Shown: positions 1-12,400 of the stretch, one piece after another | Layout: the number at the start of each line of letters is the position of its first letter | How positions within the stretch are numbered: the stretch's first letter is position 1 | From: Dicaeum eximium | Taxonomy: Eukaryota; Chordata; Aves; Passeriformes; Dicaeidae | Direction: 5' to 3' | Assembly (NCBI GenBank): GCA_013396995.1 | Contig: VWZP01001440.1 | Span: forward strand, 1,160,341 to 1,224,340 | Length of the DNA: 64,000 nt | Notes under the pieces: model-generated | Databases searched by the model: none | Told to the model about the DNA's origin: nothing | What the model saw: only the letters and a program-made list of their open reading frames with translations | Program-made: the position numbers and the translations under genes

Positions 1-96
1 TTTTTTTTCCTCCGGCCCCCTAAGGGCCAAGCGGAAAGGCAGCGCCGCCCGCTCCCGGCAGCCCCCCGCGCCCCGTCCCGCAGCATCCCCGCCGCG
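1..96 (+). other. IGFBP5: IGFBP5 5' leader, partial
   Basis: This stretch lies directly upstream of the IGFBP5 start codon. After a short T-run it is strongly GC-rich with many CpGs, which fits the 5' UTR and CpG island of a vertebrate promoter. No splice acceptor is seen before the ATG, so it reads as continuous leader. The window starts inside it, so the transcription start and any TATA box are not visible. The ATG at 97 has G at position -3, a good initiation context. Confidence 0.75.
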
Positions 97-427
97 ATGC
101 TGCTGCGGCTCCTGGTGCTGCTGGGCGCCTGCCCGGGGCTGTCGCGGTGCCTGGGCTCCTTCGTGCAGTGCGAGCCCTGCGATGCCAAGGCGCTGTCGCT
201 CTGCCCGCCGCCGCCGCTGGGCTGCGAGCTGGTGAAGGAGCCGGGCTGCGGCTGCTGCCTCACCTGCGCGCTGCCCGCCGGGCAGCCCTGCGGCGTCTAC
301 ACCGAGCGCTGCGCCCGCGGGCTGCGCTGCCTCCCGCGCCAGGGCGAGGAGAAGCCGCTGCACGCCCTGCTCCACGGCACCGCCGTCTGCCTCAGCGAGA
401 AGAGCTACCGCGAGCAAGCCAAGGCCG
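97..427 (+). CDS. IGFBP5: IGFBP5 coding exon 1: signal peptide and IGF-binding N-domain
   Basis: The exon encodes residues 1-110 plus the first base of codon 111, ending at a strong GTGAGT donor at 428. A leucine-rich signal peptide is followed by the mature start near residue 21 (SFVQCEPC). Twelve cysteines (25, 28, 36, 43, 51, 53, 54, 57, 65, 72, 78, 98) and GCGCC at 50-54 define the IGFBP fold. The segment CGVYTERCARGLRCLPRQ (65-82) is typical of IGFBP5. The signal peptide itself contains two cysteines (12, 18). An overlapping open frame at 147-431 is a GC-rich shadow. Confidence 0.97.
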
Positions 428-3400
428 GTGAGTGACCCCCATCCTCCGTCCGCGGCTCTCCCGGATGCTTATCCGCCTTGCCGGCTCTTTTTCCATCTTT
501 CCGCCTGCTTTTTCCACCCCGCCGCCAGCTCCCGGCTGCGTTTTCCCTCGTTCCGGGTGCTCTTCCATGACCCTCCGCTTGCTTTTCCGTCTTTCCGGCT
601 CCCTTTCCATCTTTCCGCTTGCTTTTCTGCTCCCTCCCACTGGCTTCTCTTCCCTGCCCCCGCCGCTGCTTTCCCATCCCGCCGGGTGCTTTTCCATCTT
701 CCCAGGTGCTGTTCCATGCCCGCACTTACTTTGCCGCCTTCCCAGCTACTTTTCCATCTTTCCGCCAGGTTTTCCATCCCCCTCCCCCCCTCCCCCGCCG
801 TGTGCTTTTTTGCCTTCCCGGCTCCTCCATTCCCCTGCACCACCACCAGCTGCTTTTCCATCTTTGTGGATATTTTTCTGCCTTTTTGCCTGACTCTTCT
901 CTTTTCTCTCACACAATTACACACACTGGCTCCTGTTCCATTTTTCTAGCTATTTCTCCATTCTCTCTTCTCCCCACCCCCTCCACGAACAACTTTTCAA
1001 AGCCCTCAGTTGCTTTTCCATCTTTTTTGTCTGCTTCTCCACCACCACCACTTCTCTGGCTGCTCTTTCACCCCCCTATTGCTTTTCCACCTTTCCAGCT
1101 ACTTTCACATCATTCTAGCTGTTCTTCCTCCCACACCCACAGTTGCTTTTCCATCTTTGTGGGTACTTTTCCATCCTCCTAACTGTTCTTCCATGCCCCT
1201 TGCCACTTTTCCCATCCTTCTTTCCATCTGTGCTCTGGTCAAACCTCCTGTTGCATCATCTCACAGCCTCCCCCCACCCTGCCTTCCATCATCACCTCTT
1301 GATTGTCCCATCTCCAGTGGAAGGGTTTTCTTTCCCCACTTCCTAGACGCACCCTTTTAGTCACAACTGCATCCCAGTCCTTCCCCAGTTGCATCCTTTA
1401 CATCTTCCCTGCATCCCTGTCTTCAACCCTCTCCCTGACAACTTTCTATCGCCATATCCTCCACCTTGCTCTGGGGCCCGAGCTGATCTCTGCAGATTGA
1501 AGTACAGAGGAGAGCAGGGCATCTCCTTTCAACCAGCAGCCCCGTTCCCAAAGTCTTCAGCCGCCCCCAGGTTTGTTGCTCTGCCTCACACTTCCTCCTT
1601 GAAATCACTACAGCCCGCTCTTTCTGTCTGCCAGCTGCTGGACATCTTTGTAGGGCAATGGGCTTTAGCTCAGGGAGATGAAGAGAGCAGGTGCATTAAG
1701 GACAGGAGATGAGTTAGCAAATAATAATGGTGTGGCTAATAACAGGCAAGAAGAGGTTAAATGCAAGCATGAAGGCGAGCACAGCAGCACCAGTGCAAGA
1801 CCAAGCTTCTGAAATGTTTGCACCTTGCACGTGACAAAAGCATGAAAGAAAGTGCTCCTTCATTTTGACACTCATTTCACTCCCATTTCTGGATCCTGTA
1901 GCTCATGTGAGGACAGATTCCCTATCGTCCTCCAAATACATCTGTATTTCTGCCAGGGTGTGAAGGGGAGGTAGGGAAGGGTGTTTGTATGTCTGGGGGA
2001 CCACTTGGCAAAAAAAAAAAAAAACCCAAACCCACAAAAAACCAACCAGAAACACTCACTTTTTTTGGTCCATGAAACAGTCATTTCTACTTGTTAGCAA
2101 GTGTCTGCTTATACCCATGCAACGGGAATCCGTTTCTCCTTTCTAGCACCTAATAAATTGTGATGCTTTTATTATTTTTCCCCTTTGCTGCTTGCAGGCA
2201 GTGGTTGCGTTGCTACGCACCATCCTTCAGAGCAAAACTGAATTCTGTGTGTAATAACTTCCCCCCTCCCTCAAATGACATCAGATGTCCAAACTCCTTT
2301 AATGAGCCAGAAACAGCAAAGCTGAGCTTGGTTTTTTGACGGACATCTGCAAGGGATGAGGGTTGGGAGCCGACCTGCACAGGGAGCAGAGGGTGAGGCC
2401 AGGAGCCATGTTCCTGCCGGGGAGCCCAGGAAGCTGGGCAGTAACCACTGTCAGCAGAGATAGCTGAAGTATCCCAGAGTGTGTCATCCTGGTGTTTATT
2501 TACCCTGCACGTGTGTGTGCATGGCCAGGGGCAGGCAGTGTGGTCGGGAAGGCAAAGCCATGCAGCTGAAACCCAGCAGGAGAGCAGAGCCCATCCCTGC
2601 ACCTGTGCTGAGGGTGTCCCATACAGACACCTGAGAAAGCTTTGGCGCTTGGCTCCCAGCATGAATATCCTTTCATTTCACCTGCCTCGCACTTTCCAAG
2701 GAAACTGGTCCTTTAGCTGGTGCTTTGTGTGAAAACTTTAGCCAGGTCCCTTGTAATTCCGCTACTTTTGATTTTCTTGGGATGGGGAACACCCGTTGAA
2801 TGAAGAAGGAGAGGGTTAGAGGAAAAGCAGTGGCAGGTTTGTCGTGCAAACCAACCCTCTGGCACTACCTGCACTTCCAGTTTGGACACCCCAAGTGCCG
2901 CAGGGGTCTCTTTTCAACAGGTTTTGTTCACAGACAGCAGATGAGCCTGGATTGGAAAGGCTGCTGCAAGAAGCCACAGGAGACCAGCAGGCTCCTCTTG
3001 AGATTTATGCAATTGCAAATAGAAATAAAAAATAAATCAGGAATTCCTGAGGATGGGAGAGGGGAAAAAAAGTCACTTGGCATTCGACTGGTAGCGTGTG
3101 AGAACAAAGTATATTTTCATAGGCATGTTTCTAAGCAACAGGGCAAGAAAAGAAATTAAGTTTGACTTGAACTTTCTGGCCTCTGCCAGTTTGGCCAGCA
3201 GCACAGGGACCGTGCACTGGGGAAGCTGGCCTGGCCCTCCCATCTATCAATGACCAAAATTGGCCCTGAGCTGCAAACAGCTGAGAAAAAATCAGCACTC
3301 TGCAAAATTAACTATGTGACAGTGGTGAGGACTAGATCAAACTGCATTTCTATCTATTTCTGCCCTCGTGCTGGCCAAGTTTAAAATTGCAGATGCTTTC

Positions 3401-6400
3401 CTCCTATGGACAAGGTAGAAATGCATTGAGCAGCACTGCAAGAGGCAGAGCCTGGGAGGCCCTGCTTAGCTCTCCTGTAGAGCAGATGTCTTGCCTGAGG
3501 ACCAGAAGCTTGCAGGTACCATGCCTCAGTTTCCTCATGTGTATGCTGGGCACTGGTACTGAGGAATGCTAGAGGTAATGAGCAGAATGTCCTCCTGGTT
3601 TGTTCAGAGGTCTGAAATGAAAGCAAGTGTTGTGGGATTAAAGAGCTTTAGTTGGACTTGTTTTAAGTAGATGGATATGTATGTACTGACAGGATGGGTC
3701 CCCTGTAGTCCTTCCTCCCACAACAGTCAGACACTGTCCTTTACTGAAAGTCAAACATCACGTCTGCAATTGACTGTTCCTGGTAAAAAAAAAACATGAA
3801 TGAGCTTCATTTATGCACAGGCTGCAGGATTCTGGGTTTTCTCTGTTTTGTTTAGGTTTCCTTTGAAATATACCATGTCTTTCCATTTTTCTCCCCTGTG
3901 CTCCTGCCAGACTTCCTCCTGCTGAGACAGCAAGGTCAGGCTAAGCACCAGGGAGTGGAGGGCACAGATTTGAGCCTGCTGCCCTAAAAACGCTCATGGA
4001 AAAAAAAAGGTTGTCAAATATTTCCTTCTCTCTCATTCCTGCTCTCTTTCTAGAAAGCGAGCAAGACTTGGCAAGTTTCCTTATGAAACAGTGAGCCAAT
4101 GATAACCAGGAGGGGAAAGGGGGAGGTTTGCAGAATTAGCCCTAAGAAAATCATCTTTGCTGTGTCAGCTGAAAGGTGGAGGAGGAGGAGTGCTGCCGAG
4201 CCTAAATTTCCTGCAGCTTGTGTTTGGTGCTGTCCTTTGTTGCTACCCAGCATATTTCCCCTCACCCCATTTCCCCTTCCAGTACTTGCCTGCTCTGCAT
4301 TTGGGGATGCAGTGCTTCAGGGGTGAGCAAAAGGGATGTGGTGAGGCAGGTGGGCAGCTCCATGCCGAGGTCTGGGGTGAGGGTGAGGGCAGGGGTCATG
4401 GAGCAGGGCGCTCGGGATGTGCCAGGAGGGACATGTCACTCTGGGAGGGACCCGGCTGGTGCGAGCGGCAGGTCCATTGTGCAAAGCAGCTCTGAGCTGT
4501 CAAGGTAAAAGCTAGTATCAACAGGCCTGCAAAACCTCAGACACAAAACAGGAAAATCACCATTTTTCTTTTGATCTGGAGTTTCAATAATAATATATTA
4601 AAAGGAAAAAAAAGAAAAAAAAAAAAAAAGAGAGCGAAAGCCGTCAGGTGCCAGCAAGAGAGCTGGGTTTCTGCGGTGTGTGTGTGTACGGGGGAGGAAG
4701 GGATGGGGTGGTTCAAACAGGAAAGGAGGGGCCTTGGCTGGAAGGATTTTTCGGCAGCCTGGTTTCTAAGGAAGGAGAGAGAATATTAAGTAGTTGATCC
4801 AAATGAAATTCCTGCCGAGTGCCAGCAGAGTTCACCGGAGAAAAGACGTGGCTCTGTGCGTGCGTGCATGAGTGATAGAGCTGGCCCCGAGCTTCCACAG
4901 AGCCCTGGACCCACTCCAGGTCAGTGCAGGGAGCCCCTGCAGAGCTTGCACCACCACAGCGGAGAGCAGGGGCTGGTCTCGAACGGGAGCCTCTGCAAAC
5001 TTGAGGGATGCTGGAGGAGGCCATTGTGCCTCCTCGTGTCATACTTGAGCAGCAGCAGCAGCATCCTGAGCCCAGATGATCGTCGCGGCTTTGGCACGTC
5101 AGTGCCACTTGAGCACGGTCATGTGCGACTGGAAGCGTTTGCTTGACTGCGGGGTGTTCCCTCAGGCTTGACAAAAGGGGGTAGGAAAGACTGGGTACCT
5201 TCTGTGCCAGCTTCAAGACATCCCCCAGTGTCTTCTGTCGCTTAGTTTGTCACACGTGTCAGGCAGAGGCGGAGGAAGAGGAGGAGAGGCGGCACCCGGC
5301 GCTGCCGCGCACGGAGCGCGGTGCTCTGGTTCCTCCTAACGACGGCTGCAAGCTCTGCTCGCCCCGGGCCCACAGAGCCGCAGCTGCAGCAGCAATTGCG
5401 GGAGCTGCTACAGCAGCAGCCTTTCCCAAAACTCTGCATGCAAACTGAAAATCCTGGGAGCAGCCTGGGAAGGGTGGCGGGAACCTCAGCCCCTCCGGGG
5501 CTTGCCGTCCTCCTTTCAGCTGGGTGAGCTGCTAAGAACAGTTGTAGCTTGTTTCCCTGTGCTAACTCACAGGGCAGATAAAAGCGACCATGGCACAGCA
5601 AATCCTGCCCCCTTTCTTTGTTTTTTTGGGGGTTTTTTGGAGGTTTTTTGTTTTTGTTTTTGTTTTTTTTTTTAAACCCAAGCACTTAGCAGTGCAAATT
5701 CAAGGCCAGCCATAAGTGGAGAATTTGGCTGGAGCACACCTGCCCCTCGATGTGGGCTGCAGAGCAGCAGGATTAATATGCACAGGGAAGATATGCGTGT
5801 GAGCATATGCACACACGTACCCGTGTTCACACGCCCACACACGCCTGCATAACCATTTAATGTGTGCAAGCACACACACGGAGCATTCTTCTCTCTGGAG
5901 GCAGAATGGTTTCCAGGCAGCACACACAAACCTCTCTTAGATGCAGGGGTTCTGGTTATGACTGGCACATCGTATTTTGCCATGAAGATCAGATACTGGC
6001 GTAGAGATCAGCCTAGCCTGTCCTCCCACTGAGGGCTCAGAAATGAGATGCACCAGGTGATCATATCAAACAATGGGAGGTGAGGAAGGAGATAGATGCA
6101 AGATCTATCCTCCTCTCAGCCAGCTGTGTGGATCCGAACTCACTCCCTGTGTTTGGAGGTGGCTTGTGTTTTCTGGCTAGACTAAGATAATACACTGAGA
6201 GATTTCTTGAGGGCAAATTTTCCCATGTCAAACAAGCAAATTCTTCACAGCGAAGGTGTGAAGTTGTGACTTGCAAAGGACACCCAGTCCACCTGCTGGG
6301 GCAGTGGTGCCTGGTGTCGTAGGTGGAAGGAGATGGTGCCAGGGAGGTCTCTGGGATCCTGCAAACTTCTCCATGCTAGGCAGCAACAACTGACCTTCAG

Positions 6401-9400
6401 GAAGGTGTGAAAGAAGAACTGAATTGGGAAAAGATGGCACATCTGCTGAAATGTAGTAGCTAAAGGCAGGAGAAACAGCCTCCAGCACTGAGCAGAGGAA
6501 GCTACAGGAGCCAAAGACATGATGCGTGCAAAGGTCAGAGATGATCCAAAGATCATCTTTAGCCTGTGTGAACTCATTGGCAGCCAGCCTGATAGTGACC
6601 TAGTCATTTATAAGGCGTTTTTTTACAGAGAAAAAGTAGATACTATCTGTTTATCATCAGGAGAGGAATAGCCAAAAGTATGAGGAGGCTCTGCTGGTGA
6701 GAAGGAGAGGGATGCCTGACCTGCCATGCTGGAATCCCCTAAGACCTGGCCCACTGGGTCCAGTGAGCGTGAGCCTCCACGCTGGGTCTCCCCAGGGTGA
6801 TACATGGGGCAAGGACATGGAGTGGGGGAGCAGTTGTCCCAGCACTCCTGGATCCTGGGGCTGCCCCATTTAAGATCACTGGGCACAGTTCATGATTCAT
6901 GCCTCAGGTCATCCTGGAAGGGTCCTGTCATATCTGGTGACATCCCCCATCCCCTTACCACTCAACCCCCACAAGACACTGTTCCTTCAGCTGTGTAGCC
7001 AAGGCAACTCTCAGCAAGATGTTGTTTTGAGGTGGCTCTTTGATGTTAGTGATCTGAGAGGACCCCTTAGTGTTCATGTCAATCCACTGCTTGAAGTTAA
7101 TCTCAGCAGGAGCCAGCATAATGTGTTTGCAGAAATTTGGGACTCTCTGTGATTAGCTGTGAGCAAATTTGCTCTCAAGGAATCCATTTCTCAGCATGTT
7201 TTGGTAAGTCTTCTGTCTATGATGTTTCCAAGACAAGTATGAGAGAAAGACTCTGGTCAACAGATTAAATTTGGAGAAGGCATGTTAAATTGATGCTTGT
7301 GAAGTCAGTGGGCATTTCTTGTGTGCGCTTGCACAAGGCCTCTCTCACTATTGCCCTTATTCTCCAGACCCCTCTGATATTCCCATAATTTTTCATTGTC
7401 ACTCCACCCCTGTGGTACTGTCTCTTCCATGCAGAATGTGGGAATGGGGGGTCAATATCTCCCACAGCAGACTGGCACACTGTTCCTTGTAAGCCTGGCA
7501 GGCCTTGGTCCTGCAGGATGCTGAGCACCTTTCCCCAGGGGCCAGAGAATCGAAGGCTTTTAGGCACCTCTCCCCTCAATGGGACCCAGCTGCCTCAGTC
7601 CTCGAAGGACTTGGGGCCAAAGCAAAGGCTGTTGGCTCTGGTAGACTTGGAGAGCTCTTTGCAGCTTTGAGCCTGCAGGGCTGTTGTTGCAGTTTGGTTT
7701 GTTTGCTTGTTGGATGGACACAGCTGGCTTGATGATGGAGATAATTGTTATGTTGATGGAGATGACTTGTCTGGTTGCTATTTAAGGGCAAGAAGGTAAT
7801 CCTGACAGATACTTAGGGAAATGATTGCCTAGCTAAACAGAAGAAGGAATATTTCTTAAAGGTAACTTTGGGGGCAAAGTTGGCCAACATTCATAATTCT
7901 TTTTTGTAGAAAAACAGTAGAAATATTTTATTTTTCCAAATGCAGATGGGATTCATCAGAGGACAATTAAATCAACAGAGCAATTTATTATTCATGCTTA
8001 AGAAATCAGATGTTATGTGTTAGACTAATGATGAAAATCTGTAATTAAATAAGCCAGTGAAATCTATGGAACCTGGCTTTCGCTTCCTAATTTAAAGGAG
8101 ATGCTGGAAAAGAAGAAGAGTTTTACTAGGGAAGAATTGCATATCTTATACCTGTCCAGCAGTCAATTATGCTGCTGCCACAGCTACATATATGTCTTAA
8201 GATATTTTACCTAAATACAAAATGACACACGGTCATTGCTCTTACTTGTGCGTCCTTTCCTGATGAAATAGTAGGTGTGGGTGAAATTTTACTGCATCAT
8301 TTCATAACCATTTCAGTGGCCAGTTACTTGGTTTTCTAAAAGCAGCAGTGGCCTGAGGTTGCAGGAGAAACAACAAAGTACAAGGATTTTATCATTCCAG
8401 AAAGGCTCCAGACCTGTAGCAAGGGGGGACCAGTTGTCTTTCATGGGATTTCAGACCCCAAAATGGAGGTCTATACCATTTTGTCCATCAAGAGACCCAT
8501 GGGGATTTTTTAACATTCAAAAGCACCTTTGCATTGTGTTGGACCAAAAGAAATTGCTGATGTGTGCAGTGGTACAGCGTGGACAATGGCTAAGAGAGGC
8601 AGGAGTCATCCATTAGGATCAAGCTTGGGCAAATTTGTCCTTAGCAATATTGTCTGAGTGTGAATGCCAAGCTTCTGGTACTTTTCTGTGTTTCTACTTA
8701 AGTCGACTGAGACATTAAATAACATCCAGGCCTACTGCAGCCAAAGGCTTTCTGAGAGAAGGAGCCATTAAGAAAGGAGTCCTGAGGGCAGAGGTTGGAA
8801 ATTTCATCCCTCAGAGGTGGTAATAGTCAGGGTGGACGGTACATGTGATGATGTGTCATCTGGTGCTGACACAGAGATGAGCAATGGATGATCTCACACA
8901 GCTTTTCCATCTGGTTTAAGGCAAAACTCTGAAAGTGAGGCTGAAGGCTTAGAAGTTAATCCAGGCTAGGCTGGAACTTGCAATCACAGCTGCACACCTG
9001 AAATACTTCTGGTGTTGTAACAGTTCTTGTCCAACACCTGACACAGGTGCATCTCCGCACACCACCTGGATGGGCCTTTTCCTCTCTCTTTGTGGTGAGC
9101 AAGGGGTTTGGCTTTCTTGGCTCTTCCAGTTCCTGACTGCTGTTGAAGACAACAGAGACCCTCAATAACCATCTGTGGGGACAGATCTTGGGATGGAGAC
9201 TACCAACTTCTGGCAGGAGCAACATTTCCCAGATTCAGTTCCAGTAGGACAGTTGTTAAAACTTCTGCTCAACATGAAACAAAATCAGATTCGAAATCCT
9301 GTCCAAAAGGCAAAAGCCACTTTCATCTATAAGCAGGCCAGAGAGCTTAGCATAACATGTGGTAACTGCATTTTTGGTAGGACATCTTTTTCTCAGGATC

Positions 9401-12400
9401 CTATCCTTTAATACAGGATTTTCCTCTTAATTTTGTACTGTTGCTAAGGTAAAAAGCTGCAATATGCACACTGACATCCCAGCTCTTGATAGACACCAGC
9501 AGCACTCTTCTGGTTATGGGTCAGCTTCTAAGGCCTTCTTAGCACCTGACTGCACTATGATTTGTAATACTTGGGTTTCAGAAGCCAAAGTAGCGACAGC
9601 ATCCTGGCAGCACCTGCTTTTAAGTCCAGATTTCTTGATGCCTCATGTATATTGATACTACTCTTCACCTGAGTTTTAAAGACAACCCCCATGTAGTCCA
9701 CAAGGGCAAATTACTTACTCCTTCTCTCTAGTTACACTTTCTTCACTGCTGATGTTGAGCTACCTGCATCCAAGCTACCTGCTTCTTTTTCATACAATAA
9801 TGACAGTTGATGGGCACTTTTAGGGTTCCCACCCATCACACCTCCTTCACTTCTGCAGGCACAGGAAGATTTTTTCCAAGTCATCTCTGGTGGTCAGATG
9901 ATCAAACAACCTTTTGTTTTCATTCAGAAAACCTTAAAGCATGTGTGTTCTCATATTTTTGTCACAAATAAGCCCCATGTAGAAACTGCTGGTAAACAAT
10001 TCATTGATGCCTTTCAGAAGCTAAACCAGATTTTCCTCACCCTTATTGTCATGCAGTCTTCTCTGAGTTTTCCTTTTCTAATCTTTTCTGCTCTTAGTTT
10101 CTTGGCAGCTTGGTATGGGTTTTGCCTTCTTTATTGCAACCAATGAAATCTGCCACTCTGGTGGATTTATTGGAAAAGAGGCAAGCCTAAGAAAGGCTGA
10201 ATTACTTCATCCTTTCCAGGAAGGAACAATATGTCTTGGTCACTCTGATATTGAAAAATGATTTATTTAGATTTCTGTGGGTCATAATTCAGCTCTCAGC
10301 TTCTTCTGCAGTTTCAGCATATGGAATGGTGAACATCTGCAGTCTCCAGATGATGTGAAGGAAATAGGTTTTATCTTCCTATCATCAGTGCATCAGCAAC
10401 AGGAGCTTCTTGATATAAATCTAGTTCTGCAATACTTCCTTCCCCTCCACTTGCCAGTTCAGTTCTCTGGAAGATAACTTTGTTCAGGAAATGTCAGGCT
10501 GATATAAGCAGCTATCTAGCAACAGAGTGTCTGCAATTTTGCAAGATGGTGCACATCAGCATCATTTAATTGAAATGGATGGACATTTGCTCATCATCTT
10601 ACCAGAGGGTGAAACTTTGGAAAGTTTCCCAATTCTTTTATTAGTTAGACATTTTGGGTTCTCTCTTGGACAGAAATCATTGTCATGAGAACCCAGAGTC
10701 TCTGGCTATGCTGCCTGTTGACTCAGACCCTCAGCTGGTCTTGGTGTGTCTTGTATATGCATTGCAAACTCCCACACTTGCATGGAGAACTGATTGTAAA
10801 CAGATTTGGGAAGTCCTTGGAAAGAGACAAAGACAACACCTGTTCAGCCACAGTCTTCATTTTTACATCTCAAGGAAGCACCAGTCTAGCCCATCAGCTG
10901 GTGCCCAAGCTTGGCTCTTCCAGCACAGCATGGGTGCTTGGAGACTGCTGAACTTGCAGCTAGCAATGTGTAGGGAAGGAGCTTCCATCATGAAACTCCC
11001 CATATCCAAACCTGCTTTTCTCCTTGCTCTACAGAGTCGCTCTAAGAGAGTTTTATTTTGTGACTGTAGCAAGGAAGGGCAACTCAGGAAAGTACCGTGT
11101 GGCACATAGCAACACGGATCCTTCCTTAAGCTTCCAGTTCCCATAGCTGTACCTCTCCCACCTCCATGGCATTTGCTGGCACTGCGAACTCATGCTGACC
11201 CAGAGATCCACTCCTACAAAACCAAAAAAAAAGCAGACCAAAACATGAGCTGGTTCCCTTGAGAGCTCCTTTCCCACATGCTGAGCTGCATTTCTCCCCC
11301 ATCCAGCTCTGTATAAGGACACAGAGGTCATCAGGATGATGATCTCCCTTTCCCATGAATCCTGTGTGAACCTGGGGGCAGCCCAAGCACCTGATATTCA
11401 CGCTCTGCAGGTGAGCCCTGGCTGATACAGCAGAATCTGCATCCGCAGGTTTCTGCTGAGGAGACATTAATCACCTGAGAATGAGCTGGTATTCAGGCTA
11501 CTTCAGTCAGCAAAGCCCAAACAATTACTTAAAAAAAAAAAAAAAGAAAAAAAGGCCACGGAATAGCGGAATAGCGCATCCCTCTGCTATCAGTGCCTGT
11601 TCTCTCAGGCTCTTCAGGTATTCCTGAGCTGTTCCCAAGCATCCTCCTGGCTCTTGGCTTAATAAAATGGAGATAAGTCCTAGCCTTCCAAGCCAAGTGT
11701 CTGGATGCTTTTCCATCTCATCTCTGAGCTTGGTCTTACTGATCCATATCCTTCCCTTAAAAGGTGTCTCAGTGGAACAAGGGAGTGAGGTCTTATCAAC
11801 TTCCACCATGTTGTCACAGGGGTATAAGATACTGGAATACCCTGGAGCCACTCTTCCAAAAGCTTGTGTGGCTTTTGAGCCATGGGCTGATTGGATTCTG
11901 ATCATCTGTCTTTGGTAGGTGACTGGGTGAGGTGGGGCAGAGTAGGTGTTTCTGGGAGCACTTCACAGTGCTTTGACTTCTAAAGACTTCCTTCCACACT
12001 CTGCAAATCACAAAAGTGTTTTGCTGCCTTTGGCAGCTGTTGAAGTTCCTAATTCCCAGGGATGGAAATAGGGTCTACGTTTTCTTACTACTGCTCCTGT
12101 GTTTGTAAAACAGCTTGGCCCATGGGAACTACATCACAGGCTTCAAGGGGACCAAGACTGAAGAGGTGGTGGGAGTTACCTTTCTTAACTTCAGCCCTTT
12201 GGATGCCTAAGTGTGATCATTTGAGTCACAGGAGAGGAGACCTTAAAATCATGACCCAAGCCAAATGATGGGGCTGGTCACAATTTGGAGGGTGCAGCAT
12301 CTCTGGAATGACTTACACATGGAATTTGGCTATCCAAACACTTCAGTGTTAGCATTCGAGTGTTATGTGACAGATTTAAGTGTCTGTTGCAGGTTGCTGA

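Noticed and set aside
428..1360. Several overlapping open frames of 100-190 codons on both strands
   Set aside because: They arise from the C/T-rich repeat, which contains few stop triplets; the translations are low-complexity Phe/Pro/Ser or Lys/Arg/Glu/Gly strings.
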